DNA of 9,938 nt from JAIBAI01 sp044238875 (GCA_044238875.1 JBIICM010000090.1:1-9938); one strand, 5' to 3'. Positions 1 through 6,018 are shown, counted from the stretch's first letter. Notes: generated by a model from the sequence alone, not told the origin. Translations and numbers: made by a program.

Positions 1-555
1 TTTTCTGCCGGATTCGCCATCAGGGGTGGGAAATTGTTTGTTGAACCCTTCGATACCAGAATAGGCAACTATAAAGCGAAAATTGCCGGAAGCAACGGAA
101 TTGATCAATCAATAGATTATGTGGTTAATATTGACGTTCCAAGGGCGGAGTTTGGAGGGGCGGCCAACACAGTACTCAACAAACTCAGTGCGCAGGCCAA
201 TGCCAAAGGAATTAAGGGGAATTTGCCGGAAATAATTCCGGTAACTGTTAAAATCAGCGGAACATTTAAAGATCCGAAAATCCAGACTGATATCAGGCAG
301 CAGAAGAATGATGTTATGGAAGACCTCAGGAAACAGGCCGGAGATAAATTAAAGGAAGAAGCCGAAAGAAAGCGGAAGGTACTGGAGGAAAAAGCGAATG
401 CCGAGAAGGAAAAATTACTGAATGAAGCCGAAAAAGAAAAAGGAAGGTTAAAGCAGGAAGCCCAAAGAAAATTAGAAGAGGAGAAGGAAAAAGCACGCAA
501 AAAAGCAGCGGAAGAAGGCAAGAAAAAATTAAATAAACTATTGAAACGCCCCTGA
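1..555 (+). CDS. AsmA-like C-terminal region protein, 3' part only
   Basis: The reading frame is open from the window edge, so the true start lies upstream; 184 codons are visible before TGA at 553-555. The visible part begins inside a beta-rich repeat (…GGKLFVEPFDTRIGNYKAKIAGSNG…IDYVVNIDVPR…) that matches the C-terminal pattern of Bacteroidota AsmA family proteins, including the 'EPFD…IGNYKA…GSNG…IDY' and 'ISGTFKDPKI' signatures. AsmA-like proteins are membrane-anchored bridge-like proteins thought to act in envelope lipid homeostasis; that role is family knowledge, not visible here. From about visible codon 101 to the end the protein is a highly charged Lys/Glu/Ala/Arg helix, probably a coiled coil of about 80 residues, ending in a basic tail (KKKLNKLLKRP). 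It precedes the OmpA-family gene by 5 bases, so the two are probably co-transcribed. The TTG at 34 is an internal codon, not the start. The family call is fairly secure; the function is not. Confidence 0.8.
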   Translation, partial: FSAGFAIRGGKLFVEPFDTRIGNYKAKIAGSNGIDQSIDYVVNIDVPRAEFGGAANTVLNKLSAQANAKGIKGNLPEIIPVTVKISGTFKDPKIQTDIRQQKNDVMEDLRKQAGDKLKEEAERKRKVLEEKANAEKEKLLNEAEKEKGRLKQEAQRKLEEEKEKARKKAAEEGKKKLNKLLKRP

Positions 556-560
556 GAGTT

Positions 561-2507
561 TTGAAACATTTATCGTATCGTTTACTCATTTTTTTGAACC
601 TAATAGTCCTGCAAATTTCATGGGCACAGGAAGATCCGTGTCCGCTGCCTGATAATAAAAAAGCAAAAAAACTATATCAGGAAGCCCTTGATAAGGTACG
701 CAGCAACCGCGAAGAAGCGAGGGGCTTGTTACGTCAGGCCCTTGAACAGGAACCTGATTTCGGAAGAGCCAATTACATGATGGGTGATATTCTGCTGAAA
801 AGTAATCGTGTAAATGAGGCAGAACCATACCTGAAAAGTGCTTTTGAACAATGTCCGGAGCTGAATCCCTTGATTTTGTTTAAACTGGGCAGTATTGCAT
901 TTGGTAACAAGCGGTACAATGATGCCTCAGCGTACCTTGAAAAATTTATTGCCACCAATGAAGGCAAGGAACAGGAACGGAGCGATGCGCGTGAAATGAT
1001 AACCGCCTGTAAGTTCTTCATTGAAGGCTTCGCCAATCCCGTTCCTTTCAACCCGCGCACCCTGAAGGATGTCAGCACGCCTGATGATGAATACCTGCCA
1101 ATCATAACAGCTGATAACCAGACCCTCTATTTTACAAGGCGTACTTATCAAACCTCTCGCACCGCATACGGGGAAGAAAAAAAGCAGATTGAGAAGTTTT
1201 CTGTTGCGCAGGCAAGGGCAGAAAACCTGTTTGAAAATGGCGGATCGCTTACTTACCCGTTTAACCAACAGGGTAATGAAGGCGGAGCCAGCCTTACGGC
1301 CGACAACAAGTACATGTATTTTACCATTTGCAGGCAGGACGGGAGCAATTTTAACTGTGATATTTATTATTCAGTGTTTCAGAAAAATGAGTGGGGCGAA
1401 ATCAGGAGTATGGGACCGGGAGTAAACGGCCCGAATTCATGGGACTCCCAGCCTTCTGTTTCGGCTGACGGGCGAACACTTTATTTTGCCAGTAACCGGT
1501 CAGGAGGGCTTGGAGAAATAGACATCTGGAAAACAACAAAAAACGCGGACGGCTCATGGTCTGCACCAGAAAATTTAGGCCCCGGCATCAATACACCCGG
1601 GAGTGAAAAGTCGCCGTTTTTTCATTCAGACGGACAAACACTTTATTTCTGTTCCAACGGACAAATGGGATTCGGCGGTCATGATATATTTATGTCAAAA
1701 CTGGAAGAGAGTGGAAACTGGAAAACACCACGCAACTTAGGCTATCCGATCAATTCAGAGAAGGACGATCTTGGTTTTTTTGTGAGTACCGATGGGAAAA
1801 CCGGCTATTTTGCATCCGATAAGTTAAAGGGTGAGGGAGGTTGGGATATCTATGCATTTGACCTTTATAAAGAGGCCCGGCCTGAGCGGGTATTCTTCTT
1901 TACAGGCGAACTGAAAGATGAAAACAACAATACGGTAACCGATGCCCGGGTGGAGATTAAAAATGTAAAAACCAAAGAGATTACCACCATTGATGTTGAC
2001 TCCTCAACCGGCAAATATGTGGCCGTGATGGCCTTTAACGACGACCATATACTTACGGTTAAACAACCCGGCAAAGCCTTTACCAGTCAATACCTGAGCA
2101 CGGCCGACTCCAGCCTGAACAAGCCCAAAAAAGTTGACCTGGAAGTGAAGGAGATCAAAGTTGGAACGCCCTATAAAATTAACAACATACAGTTTTCTAC
2201 CAACTCATACGAGCTTACATTGCAAACCATCAATATAGTTCAGGAACTGGCTGTTTTTTTAAGTGAAAACCCCGGGATAAGGATTGCTATTCACGGACAT
2301 ACCGATAATGTGGGTGATCCGAAAGACAACCTGCTGCTTTCTGAAAACAGGGCAAAAAAAGTTTACGGAGTTTTGGTAGATGCCGGAATTGATCCATCAA
2401 GGCTCAGTTCCAAAGGGTTTGGTGCCACAAAGCCGGTGGCATCGAACAACACAGAAAGCGGCAGGGCTTTGAACAGGCGCACCGAGTTTGTAATTACCGG
2501 AAAATAA
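561..2507 (+). CDS. PorE-like OmpA-family protein (TPR, PD40 repeats, CRD, OmpA C-terminal domain)
   Basis: This is a 648-residue exported envelope protein. Residues 1-22 form a signal peptide (KR start, hydrophobic core, likely cleavage SWA|QE). No lipobox cysteine sits at the cleavage site, so it looks like a type I signal. Order of parts: TPR-like helices about 30-155; five PD40/WD40-like beta-propeller repeats about 175-435 with the recurrent 'ADx(Q/K/R)TLYFxS/T' signature; a carboxypeptidase-regulatory-like beta-sandwich about 444-530 (FTGELKDENNNTVTDARVEI); and an OmpA peptidoglycan-binding domain about 540-648 with HGHTDNVG, LSENRAKKV and NRRTEF. This TPR-PD40-CRD-OmpA order and the length are those of PorE of the type IX secretion system (about 670 residues in Porphyromonas), a peptidoglycan anchor for the PorKLMN complex. 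However, Bacteroidota carry several paralogues with this architecture, so the porE assignment is tentative. The TTG start is chosen because the signal peptide requires it, an in-frame stop lies at 534-536, and the next ATG falls inside the TPR region. Confidence 0.88.
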   Translation: MKHLSYRLLIFLNLIVLQISWAQEDPCPLPDNKKAKKLYQEALDKVRSNREEARGLLRQALEQEPDFGRANYMMGDILLKSNRVNEAEPYLKSAFEQCPELNPLILFKLGSIAFGNKRYNDASAYLEKFIATNEGKEQERSDAREMITACKFFIEGFANPVPFNPRTLKDVSTPDDEYLPIITADNQTLYFTRRTYQTSRTAYGEEKKQIEKFSVAQARAENLFENGGSLTYPFNQQGNEGGASLTADNKYMYFTICRQDGSNFNCDIYYSVFQKNEWGEIRSMGPGVNGPNSWDSQPSVSADGRTLYFASNRSGGLGEIDIWKTTKNADGSWSAPENLGPGINTPGSEKSPFFHSDGQTLYFCSNGQMGFGGHDIFMSKLEESGNWKTPRNLGYPINSEKDDLGFFVSTDGKTGYFASDKLKGEGGWDIYAFDLYKEARPERVFFFTGELKDENNNTVTDARVEIKNVKTKEITTIDVDSSTGKYVAVMAFNDDHILTVKQPGKAFTSQYLSTADSSLNKPKKVDLEVKEIKVGTPYKINNIQFSTNSYELTLQTINIVQELAVFLSENPGIRIAIHGHTDNVGDPKDNLLLSENRAKKVYGVLVDAGIDPSRLSSKGFGATKPVASNNTESGRALNRRTEFVITGK

Positions 2508-2587
2508 GCGGCCGTTTAACCCAAAGCTGTTGTTCATTCTCCCAATCTTTTCTGGGCAAATAAGGTCGTTGATTTTGAACCTGATTT

Positions 2588-2983
2588 TTAGTCATTGCGC
2601 AAGCCGGTTACGTATTCAGGAGGATGCAAACCACGGATATGCCTGTTCAGCAGCTCCCGCAATTCTTCACCGGCCGCAGCCATTCTTTGCCTTTCACTGT
2701 GACTCATATAGCCCCGGTAGCGCGCCAGATCAAGCAGTAGTTCAGTTTCAGTAAGATGATACCTTGCCTGTTGTAGCAGTTCATCAGGCGCACGCATAAA
2801 TGGCTCATAACTTTCTGCAATTCGTGTTGGAACAGAAACCGCCGCTTCGAGCAACTGACTGCATAAGCTATCCTGCCTACGCTCCTTTTCAGGAAATGCG
2901 CGCATCACATGATTAACGGCGATGGCCAGATCAATGGCGCGCTGCCATAAACGGGATTCCTTAAACCTGAAAAGGGTGGGCAT
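2588..2983 (-). CDS. Four helix bundle protein (S23/23S rRNA intervening-sequence protein type)
   Basis: 131 residues, all helical. The N-terminus FRFKESRLWQRAIDLAIAVN matches the 'F..L.vWQ.a..La..iy' opening of the S23/IVP-type four helix bundle family (TIGR02436-like). It is followed by FPEKERRQDSLCSQLLEAAVSVPTRIAES, equivalent to the family's 'FP..E…L..Q..rAa.Si..NIAEG', then a third helix with LTETELLLDLARYRGYM. The family pentamerises in known structures; its cellular function is unknown. Some members are encoded inside 23S rRNA genes, but this one is free-standing. It is divergent: RIAES replaces the usual NIAEG, and the last ~35 residues (HSERQR…EYVTGLRND) form a longer C-terminal extension. 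ATG at 2983 is the first start after the upstream intergenic region and fits the domain boundary. It is convergent with the OmpA-family gene and points the same way as the sulfur cluster, but sits 80 bases behind it with its own candidate promoter. Confidence 0.85.
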   Translation of the reverse strand: MPTLFRFKESRLWQRAIDLAIAVNHVMRAFPEKERRQDSLCSQLLEAAVSVPTRIAESYEPFMRAPDELLQQARYHLTETELLLDLARYRGYMSHSERQRMAAAGEELRELLNRHIRGLHPPEYVTGLRND

Positions 2984-2999
2984 GGCGTTTTCTGTATCC

Positions 3000-3027
3000 C
3001 AAAATTGAGATAAAACAGCGAAAGCAA
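3000..3027 (-). promoter_or_regulatory. Candidate promoter for the four helix bundle gene
   Basis: On the - strand a TTG (plus 3025-3027) is separated by 17 bases from CAATTTTG (plus 3000-3007), close to the Bacteroidota consensus TTG / about 19 bp / TAnnTTTG with one mismatch at the first T of the -7 box. The box lies 16 bases before the ATG at 2983. This is a pattern match in AT-rich DNA only. Confidence 0.35.
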
Positions 3028-3043
3028 TGCGTTCCTAAATGTG

Positions 3044-3057
3044 TATAAACGTTTATA
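3044..3057. repeat. Perfect 14-bp palindrome between thioredoxin and four helix bundle genes
   Basis: TATAAACGTTTATA is exactly self-complementary with no loop. It lies 6 bases after the thioredoxin stop and 60 bases before the four helix bundle start, just upstream of that gene's candidate promoter. The absence of a loop, low GC content and lack of a T-run argue against an intrinsic terminator; a dimeric-protein operator is possible. It does not match the GTAAC-N4-GTTAC repeats found further up the cluster. Confidence 0.45.
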
Positions 3058-3063
3058 GTCGAT

Positions 3064-3366
3064 TCAGACTGACAGTTGTTGACTGATGATGCTTTCAAGG
3101 TCAGCCGCCTGAATCACGCCACTCTGCCGCCAGCGCAGGGTACCCCTGCTGAACACCATCAGAGTGGGTACCCCCTGCACTCTATACTGTTGAGCCAGCG
3201 CAGGATTCCTGTCGACATCGATCTTAAGGATCCGGATCTTATCCCCCATCCGGGATTTCAGCTCCTGAAGAATAGGGGCCATCATTTTGCAGGGTCCGCA
3301 CCATTCGGCTGAAAAGTCAACCAAAACAGGGGTTTCAGCATTGATCAACTCAGAAAATGTTGCCAT
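3064..3366 (-). CDS. Thioredoxin
   Basis: A 100-residue single-domain thioredoxin. The redox motif WCGPC has Cys23 and Cys26, preceded by the usual VDFSAEWCGPCKMMAPIL strand-turn-helix. The buried-Asp strand (KIDVDRNPALAQQY) and the cis-proline loop GVPTLMVF (Pro67) are intact, so it should be an active cytoplasmic dithiol reductase. No signal peptide is present. ATG at 3366 is preferred over the longer frame starting at 3432, because the thioredoxin fold begins at MATFSELI and the longer form would overlap the upstream rhodanese gene by 62 bases. With this start the gap to the rhodanese stop is 4 bases, which indicates co-transcription as the last gene of the sulfur operon. The likely role, inferred from context, is reducing protein persulfides or regenerating the rhodanese/dioxygenase system; it need not be the organism's general thioredoxin. 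Confidence 0.93.
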   Translation of the reverse strand: MATFSELINAETPVLVDFSAEWCGPCKMMAPILQELKSRMGDKIRILKIDVDRNPALAQQYRVQGVPTLMVFSRGTLRWRQSGVIQAADLESIISQQLSV

Positions 3367-3370
3367 GATT

Positions 3371-3685
3371 TTATTTCTCAAATTTTCTGAGCGAAGTCCA
3401 GCCTCCGCCATTATAAACCTCGGAAAAGCCATTGCTTTTCAACAACCTTGCAGCCGCAGCACTCCTTGCGCCGGATGCACAGCATACAATTACCGGCGAA
3501 TCTTTCCTGATTTTGCCCATTTGATGCTGGAGCTGCTGCAATGGAATATTAACTGCGCGTTTAAGATGCCCTCCCTGAAACTCGCCCTTTGTGCGCACAT
3601 CAATGATTTGAGCACCTCCAACCATCAGTTCCGCAAAATCAGCGGATGCACCGGTTGAGAATAATTTTCGGATGAATGAAAACAT
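3371..3685 (-). CDS. Single-domain rhodanese-like protein
   Basis: A 104-residue rhodanese domain. It shows the substrate-entry strand IIDVRTKGEFQGGHLKRAVNIPL and a complete active-site loop C-A-S-G-A-R (Cys69 to Arg74), matching the CxxGxR pattern of sulfurtransferases, with a second Cys at 68 just before it. The closing GFSEVYNGGGWTSL segment is also typical. It would carry sulfane sulfur as a Cys69 persulfide and pass it to thiols such as glutathione or thioredoxin. The start at 3685 is chosen because the domain begins there and the longer frame (from 3844) would overlap the DUF6132 gene almost completely. It is 10 bases after the DUF6132 stop and 4 bases before thioredoxin, so it is co-transcribed. 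The N-terminal MFSFIRKLF is mildly hydrophobic but too short for a convincing signal peptide. Family is certain; exact acceptor is unknown. Confidence 0.93.
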   Translation of the reverse strand: MFSFIRKLFSTGASADFAELMVGGAQIIDVRTKGEFQGGHLKRAVNIPLQQLQHQMGKIRKDSPVIVCCASGARSAAAARLLKSNGFSEVYNGGGWTSLRKFEK

Positions 3686-3695
3686 AAAACAGGTA

Positions 3696-3902
3696 TTACG
3701 CGTTTTTTTTCGCTTTTTTACTGAAAGCATCCAGAAGAAGGGCTCCCATAATAGCACCATAAATGGCGCTATTAAGCGGCTTAGAAGTGATTGAACAGGA
3801 GCCGCTGTTGCACCCGATAAACAGGTAATACAGATATCCGGCAACAGATCCCAATAGTAAGCCGGATAAAACCATTCTGTGTCTGAAAATAATTTCTTTC
3901 AT
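3696..3902 (-). CDS. DUF6132-type small membrane protein
   Basis: A 68-residue protein with two predicted membrane helices (about 10-30 and 43-61) joined by a short loop G-C-N-S-G-S-C-S-I-T-S that contains Cys31 and Cys36, followed by a Lys-rich tail (SKKAKKNA). I recognise the 'GCxSGxCxITSxPxxxxxxGxxxGxL' pattern as the Bacteroidota family DUF6132, whose function is unknown. A CxxxxC loop between two helices could bind a metal or form a reactive thiol pair at the membrane surface. Its position, 3 bases after the persulfide dioxygenase and 10 bases before a rhodanese, suggests it handles sulfane sulfur or a sulfur anion at the membrane; this is inference. The similar Gly-rich second helix suggests oligomer packing. 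Confidence 0.8.
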   Translation of the reverse strand: MKEIIFRHRMVLSGLLLGSVAGYLYYLFIGCNSGSCSITSKPLNSAIYGAIMGALLLDAFSKKAKKNA

Positions 3903-3905
3903 ATC

Positions 3906-5330
3906 CTACAAGTCGGTAGCTGGTGCAACATAATCGGTAATATTGAACTTTCCGCAGGCCTTGATTGCTTTAAACCCGCCGCTTACATCAATTAAATTAT
4001 GGTAACCCTTCGACCGTAGTATAGATGTAAAAACCATTGAACGGTAGCCGGCAGCGCAATGCACATAATATTTTTTATCCGGGTCAATCTGGGGTATGGC
4101 CTGATTGATATAATCAAGTGGGGTATTCAGGGCACCCTCGATATGTTCAGCATCAAATTCACTCCTTTTCCGAACATCCAATATCAGGATATTTCTGTTT
4201 TCTTCCATTTCGCGGGCCAGCTGCTCCGGCGAAACCGAGGTGATGGTTTCGACAGCCTTTCCGGCATTTCTCCAGGCATCAAAACCACCTTTCAGGTAAC
4301 CGATACAATGGTCGTAACCAACCCTGGCCAGTCTTGTTACTACTTCTTCTTCCCTACCGGGATCAGCAATAAAAACAATTTTTTGGTTGATGTTTTCTAC
4401 CAGCGTGCCAATCCAAACTGCAAAACTTCCGTCAATGCCAATATTGATGCTGCCAGGAATAAAACCCGAGGCAAACAGATCCGCCTTGCGGGTATCAATA
4501 AGCAGACTTCCGGTTTCAGCAAGAATCACCTCAAAAGCATCAGCGCTATGGGATTGCAGGCCACGCTTAAGCACCTCATCAAACTGGTCATATCCCTTGA
4601 TGTTCATCATCACGTTTTTCGGGAAATAGCCGGGCGGAGTCGTTAAACCATCAAGCAATGCCGCTGTAAAATCAGATTTGCTCAGATCAGGCTGCAATGC
4701 ATAATTGTTTTTTTTCTGATTGCCCAGGGTATCCTGTGTTTCTGAGCTCATTTTCTTTCCACAGGCACTGCCCGCACCATGACCCGGATAAACAATGATA
4801 TCATCGGGAAGCGGCAGGATTTTCTGATGGATGGAATCATACAGCATCCCGGCCAGCTTTTCTTCGGTAAGGTCGGCGATTACATGCTGGGCGAGATCAG
4901 GCCTGCCAACATCTCCAATGAACAAGGTATCGCCTGTGAAGATGGAAGTTGGTTTGCCCTGTTCGTCGAGCAGCAGATAACAGCTGCTTTCAAGCGTATG
5001 TCCGGGTGTATGAATCAGCCTGAATTTTACATTTCCAAGCGGAAATTCCTGTCCGTCGGCTGCCGCAATAAAGTCAAACCCGGTTTGCATCAGCGTAGGG
5101 CCATAAATAACCGGTGCACCTGTTTTTTTGGCCAGATCTAAATGCCCACTTACAAAATCAGCATGGAAATGGGTTTCAAAAATGTACTTGATCGTGGCGC
5201 CCCTTGACTGTGCAAGATCAAGGTATGACTGTATATCCCTGAGCGGATCAATTACTGCCGCTTCTCCATTGCTTTCAATATAATAGGCCCCATGTGCAAG
5301 GCAGCCGGTATAAATTTGTTCAACTTTCAT
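3906..5330 (-). CDS. MBL-fold persulfide dioxygenase fused to two rhodanese domains
   Basis: 474 residues. Residues 1-235 form an ETHE1-type metallo-beta-lactamase domain: T-H-F-H-A-D (His54, His56, Asp58), PGHTLESSCY (His111), TGDTLFIGDVGRPDL (Asp134) and PGHGAGSACG (His184). By analogy with ETHE1, the mononuclear iron ligands would be His54, His111 and Asp134. The reaction would be persulfide + O2 to sulfite + thiol. Phe59 replaces the His of the dinuclear HxHxDH motif, as is common in iron persulfide dioxygenases. Residues about 260-358 are a rhodanese fold whose active loop reads A-D-P-G-R-E and lacks the catalytic Cys. Residues about 364-465 are a second rhodanese with an intact loop C-A-A-G-Y-R-S (Cys425). 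The MBL–pseudo-rhodanese–rhodanese layout is that of CstB-type enzymes, of similar length. It is the first gene of a four-gene unit, 81 bases after tauE, and has its own candidate promoter and Crp/Fnr-like site. The ATG at 5330 sits in A-rich DNA with no Shine-Dalgarno. Confidence 0.92.
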   Translation of the reverse strand: MKVEQIYTGCLAHGAYYIESNGEAAVIDPLRDIQSYLDLAQSRGATIKYIFETHFHADFVSGHLDLAKKTGAPVIYGPTLMQTGFDFIAAADGQEFPLGNVKFRLIHTPGHTLESSCYLLLDEQGKPTSIFTGDTLFIGDVGRPDLAQHVIADLTEEKLAGMLYDSIHQKILPLPDDIIVYPGHGAGSACGKKMSSETQDTLGNQKKNNYALQPDLSKSDFTAALLDGLTTPPGYFPKNVMMNIKGYDQFDEVLKRGLQSHSADAFEVILAETGSLLIDTRKADLFASGFIPGSINIGIDGSFAVWIGTLVENINQKIVFIADPGREEEVVTRLARVGYDHCIGYLKGGFDAWRNAGKAVETITSVSPEQLAREMEENRNILILDVRKRSEFDAEHIEGALNTPLDYINQAIPQIDPDKKYYVHCAAGYRSMVFTSILRSKGYHNLIDVSGGFKAIKACGKFNITDYVAPATDL

Positions 5331-5352
5331 TGTTTGTTTTGATTTAACAGTG

Positions 5353-5360
5353 CAAATATC
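5353..5360 (-). promoter_or_regulatory. Candidate -7 promoter box for the dioxygenase operon
   Basis: GATATTTG on the - strand matches the Bacteroidota -7 consensus TAnnTTTG except for its first base. It lies 22 bases before the ATG at 5330, giving a leader of roughly 15 bases. No convincing -33 TTG/TTTG is present at the expected distance; that region abuts the inverted repeat at 5384-5397, as expected for an activator-dependent promoter. Confidence 0.45.
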
Positions 5361-5383
5361 CTAAGCATCCAAGGATTTTTTCA

Positions 5384-5397
5384 GCAACCAAAGTTAC
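5384..5397. promoter_or_regulatory. Candidate Crp/Fnr-type operator upstream of the dioxygenase operon
   Basis: On the + strand GCAAC-CAAA-GTTAC is a 5-4-5 inverted repeat with one mismatch to symmetry. Read on the - strand, including the flanking T, it shares 11 of 15 bases with the repeat at 6049-6062 (TGTAACT…GTT.C). Its centre is 36 bp upstream of the centre of the TTTG of the candidate -7 box, placing it near -41/-42 of the inferred transcript start. The 5-4-5 layout is that of Crp/Fnr sites, and a Crp/Fnr gene lies in the same cluster. Confidence 0.5.
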
Positions 5398-5411
5398 AGA
5401 GATTGATTTTG

Positions 5412-5789
5412 TCAGAATTTATCGAAAAAAAGCATTTTTATGCCGAGGCCTGTGAGCAGTATACCAAAACCTTTACGCAAAAGATCCAGCGGTAACTGAA
5501 TAGCCAGCCGTGCACCAAAAAATCCGCCTACGAAGAAAAAAAGAGCCAGAATGAGGGCAGCACGCATATCCACATAACCCTGCTGGTAGTATTGCCAGGC
5601 CGCCAGCGCTCCAACCGGCAATACCATCATGATCAGTGTTGTGCCCTGCGCCATTTGCTGTGAGAAACCTAAAATGTAAACCAAAGCAGGTATTATCACA
5701 ATGGCGCCACCAATGCCCATCATGCCGCCAAGCAAGCCTGCTGCAAGGCCAATCAGGGCCAGAATAAGCATCTGTGACCAGTCTAACAT
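5412..5789 (-). CDS. Half-length sulfite exporter TauE/SafE family protein
   Basis: 125 residues, almost entirely hydrophobic, with about four membrane segments. Near the N-terminus it has the TauE/SafE signature GGMMGIGGAIVIIPAL (residues 21-36), followed by a conserved-type ATT/GTT helix (QGTTLIMM) and a C-terminal GFGILLTGLGIKML helix. Members of this family export sulfite, sulfoacetate or related anions. The usual protein is about 250 residues with two such repeats; this one contains a single repeat and ends normally at a stop with no second-half remnant after it, so it probably works as a homodimer, which is known in principle for half-transporters. It starts 3 bases after the DUF2892 stop, so the two are co-transcribed. 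In this context it would remove sulfite made by the downstream persulfide dioxygenase; that pairing is inferred from gene order. Confidence 0.88.
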   Translation of the reverse strand: MLDWSQMLILALIGLAAGLLGGMMGIGGAIVIIPALVYILGFSQQMAQGTTLIMMVLPVGALAAWQYYQQGYVDMRAALILALFFFVGGFFGARLAIQLPLDLLRKGFGILLTGLGIKMLFFDKF

Positions 5790-5792
5790 TTC

Positions 5793-6002
5793 TTATTTAA
5801 CCGGCTTTTCTTTTGAACTAAGACTACAAAGATGATAAACCGGACAATAACCCATAAAGCTGGTGGCGATGAAAATACCGGCAAGAATCAGTAAAATGAT
5901 CGCTGCCGCACCACTTATATGGCCGGTAAAATAGAGTACAATAACCACCAGCGCGATCAGCACCCTGATAGTTCGGTCAATAGTTCCGAGATTGGCTTTC
6001 AT
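5793..6002 (-). CDS. YgaP-like DUF2892 membrane protein
   Basis: 69 residues. It opens with MKANLGTIDRTIRV, the family's typical 'MkxNxGxxDRxIR' amphipathic start, followed by two closely spaced membrane helices (about 11-27 and 31-50). It ends with GYCPVYHLCSL, the 'G.CP.Y.l…' signature, carrying Cys53 and Cys59. The domain is the same as the membrane anchor of the E. coli rhodanese YgaP. Here it stands alone, with the rhodanese domains encoded separately in the same cluster, so it may serve as a membrane partner for them; that is inference. It is the first gene of a two-gene unit with tauE (3-base gap) and is separated from the Crp/Fnr stop by 56 bases that contain a candidate promoter and operator. 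The start is a plain ATG after A/T-rich sequence. Confidence 0.87.
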   Translation of the reverse strand: MKANLGTIDRTIRVLIALVVIVLYFTGHISGAAAIILLILAGIFIATSFMGYCPVYHLCSLSSKEKPVK

Positions 6003-6018
6003 GGTTTTAAAATTTATA

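Noticed and set aside
117..589. Minus-strand Ser/Phe-rich frames opposite the AsmA coiled coil
   Set aside because: Antisense of Lys/Glu-rich codons gives Phe/Ser-rich frames without meaning.
2508..2587. Possible bidirectional terminator between the convergent OmpA-family and four helix bundle genes
   Set aside because: Only 4-bp stems are found (CCCA/TGGG with an 8-base loop; AGGT/ACCT with a 12-base loop), too weak to call an intrinsic terminator.
2530..2754. Plus-strand 74-codon frame between the OmpA-family and four helix bundle genes
   Set aside because: It overlaps the - strand four helix bundle gene, its translation resembles no family, and it has no promoter or start context; a shadow frame.
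3367..3432. N-terminal extension of thioredoxin to a start at 3432
   Set aside because: It would overlap the rhodanese gene and adds residues (MAFPRF…) that are the frame-shifted rhodanese C-terminus, not a signal peptide.
3686..3844. N-terminal extension of the small rhodanese to 3844
   Set aside because: It would run through most of the DUF6132 gene in another frame; the hydrophobic stretch is a shadow of the DUF6132 helices rather than a real membrane anchor.
4315..4350. GTAAC and GTTAC half-sites inside the dioxygenase coding sequence
   Set aside because: The halves are separated by 17 bases and lie in coding sequence; they do not form the 5-4-5 repeat.
4059..4646. 195-codon plus-strand frame inside the persulfide dioxygenase gene
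   Set aside because: It is antisense to a well-conserved gene and its translation shows no domain; an effect of codon bias on the opposite strand.
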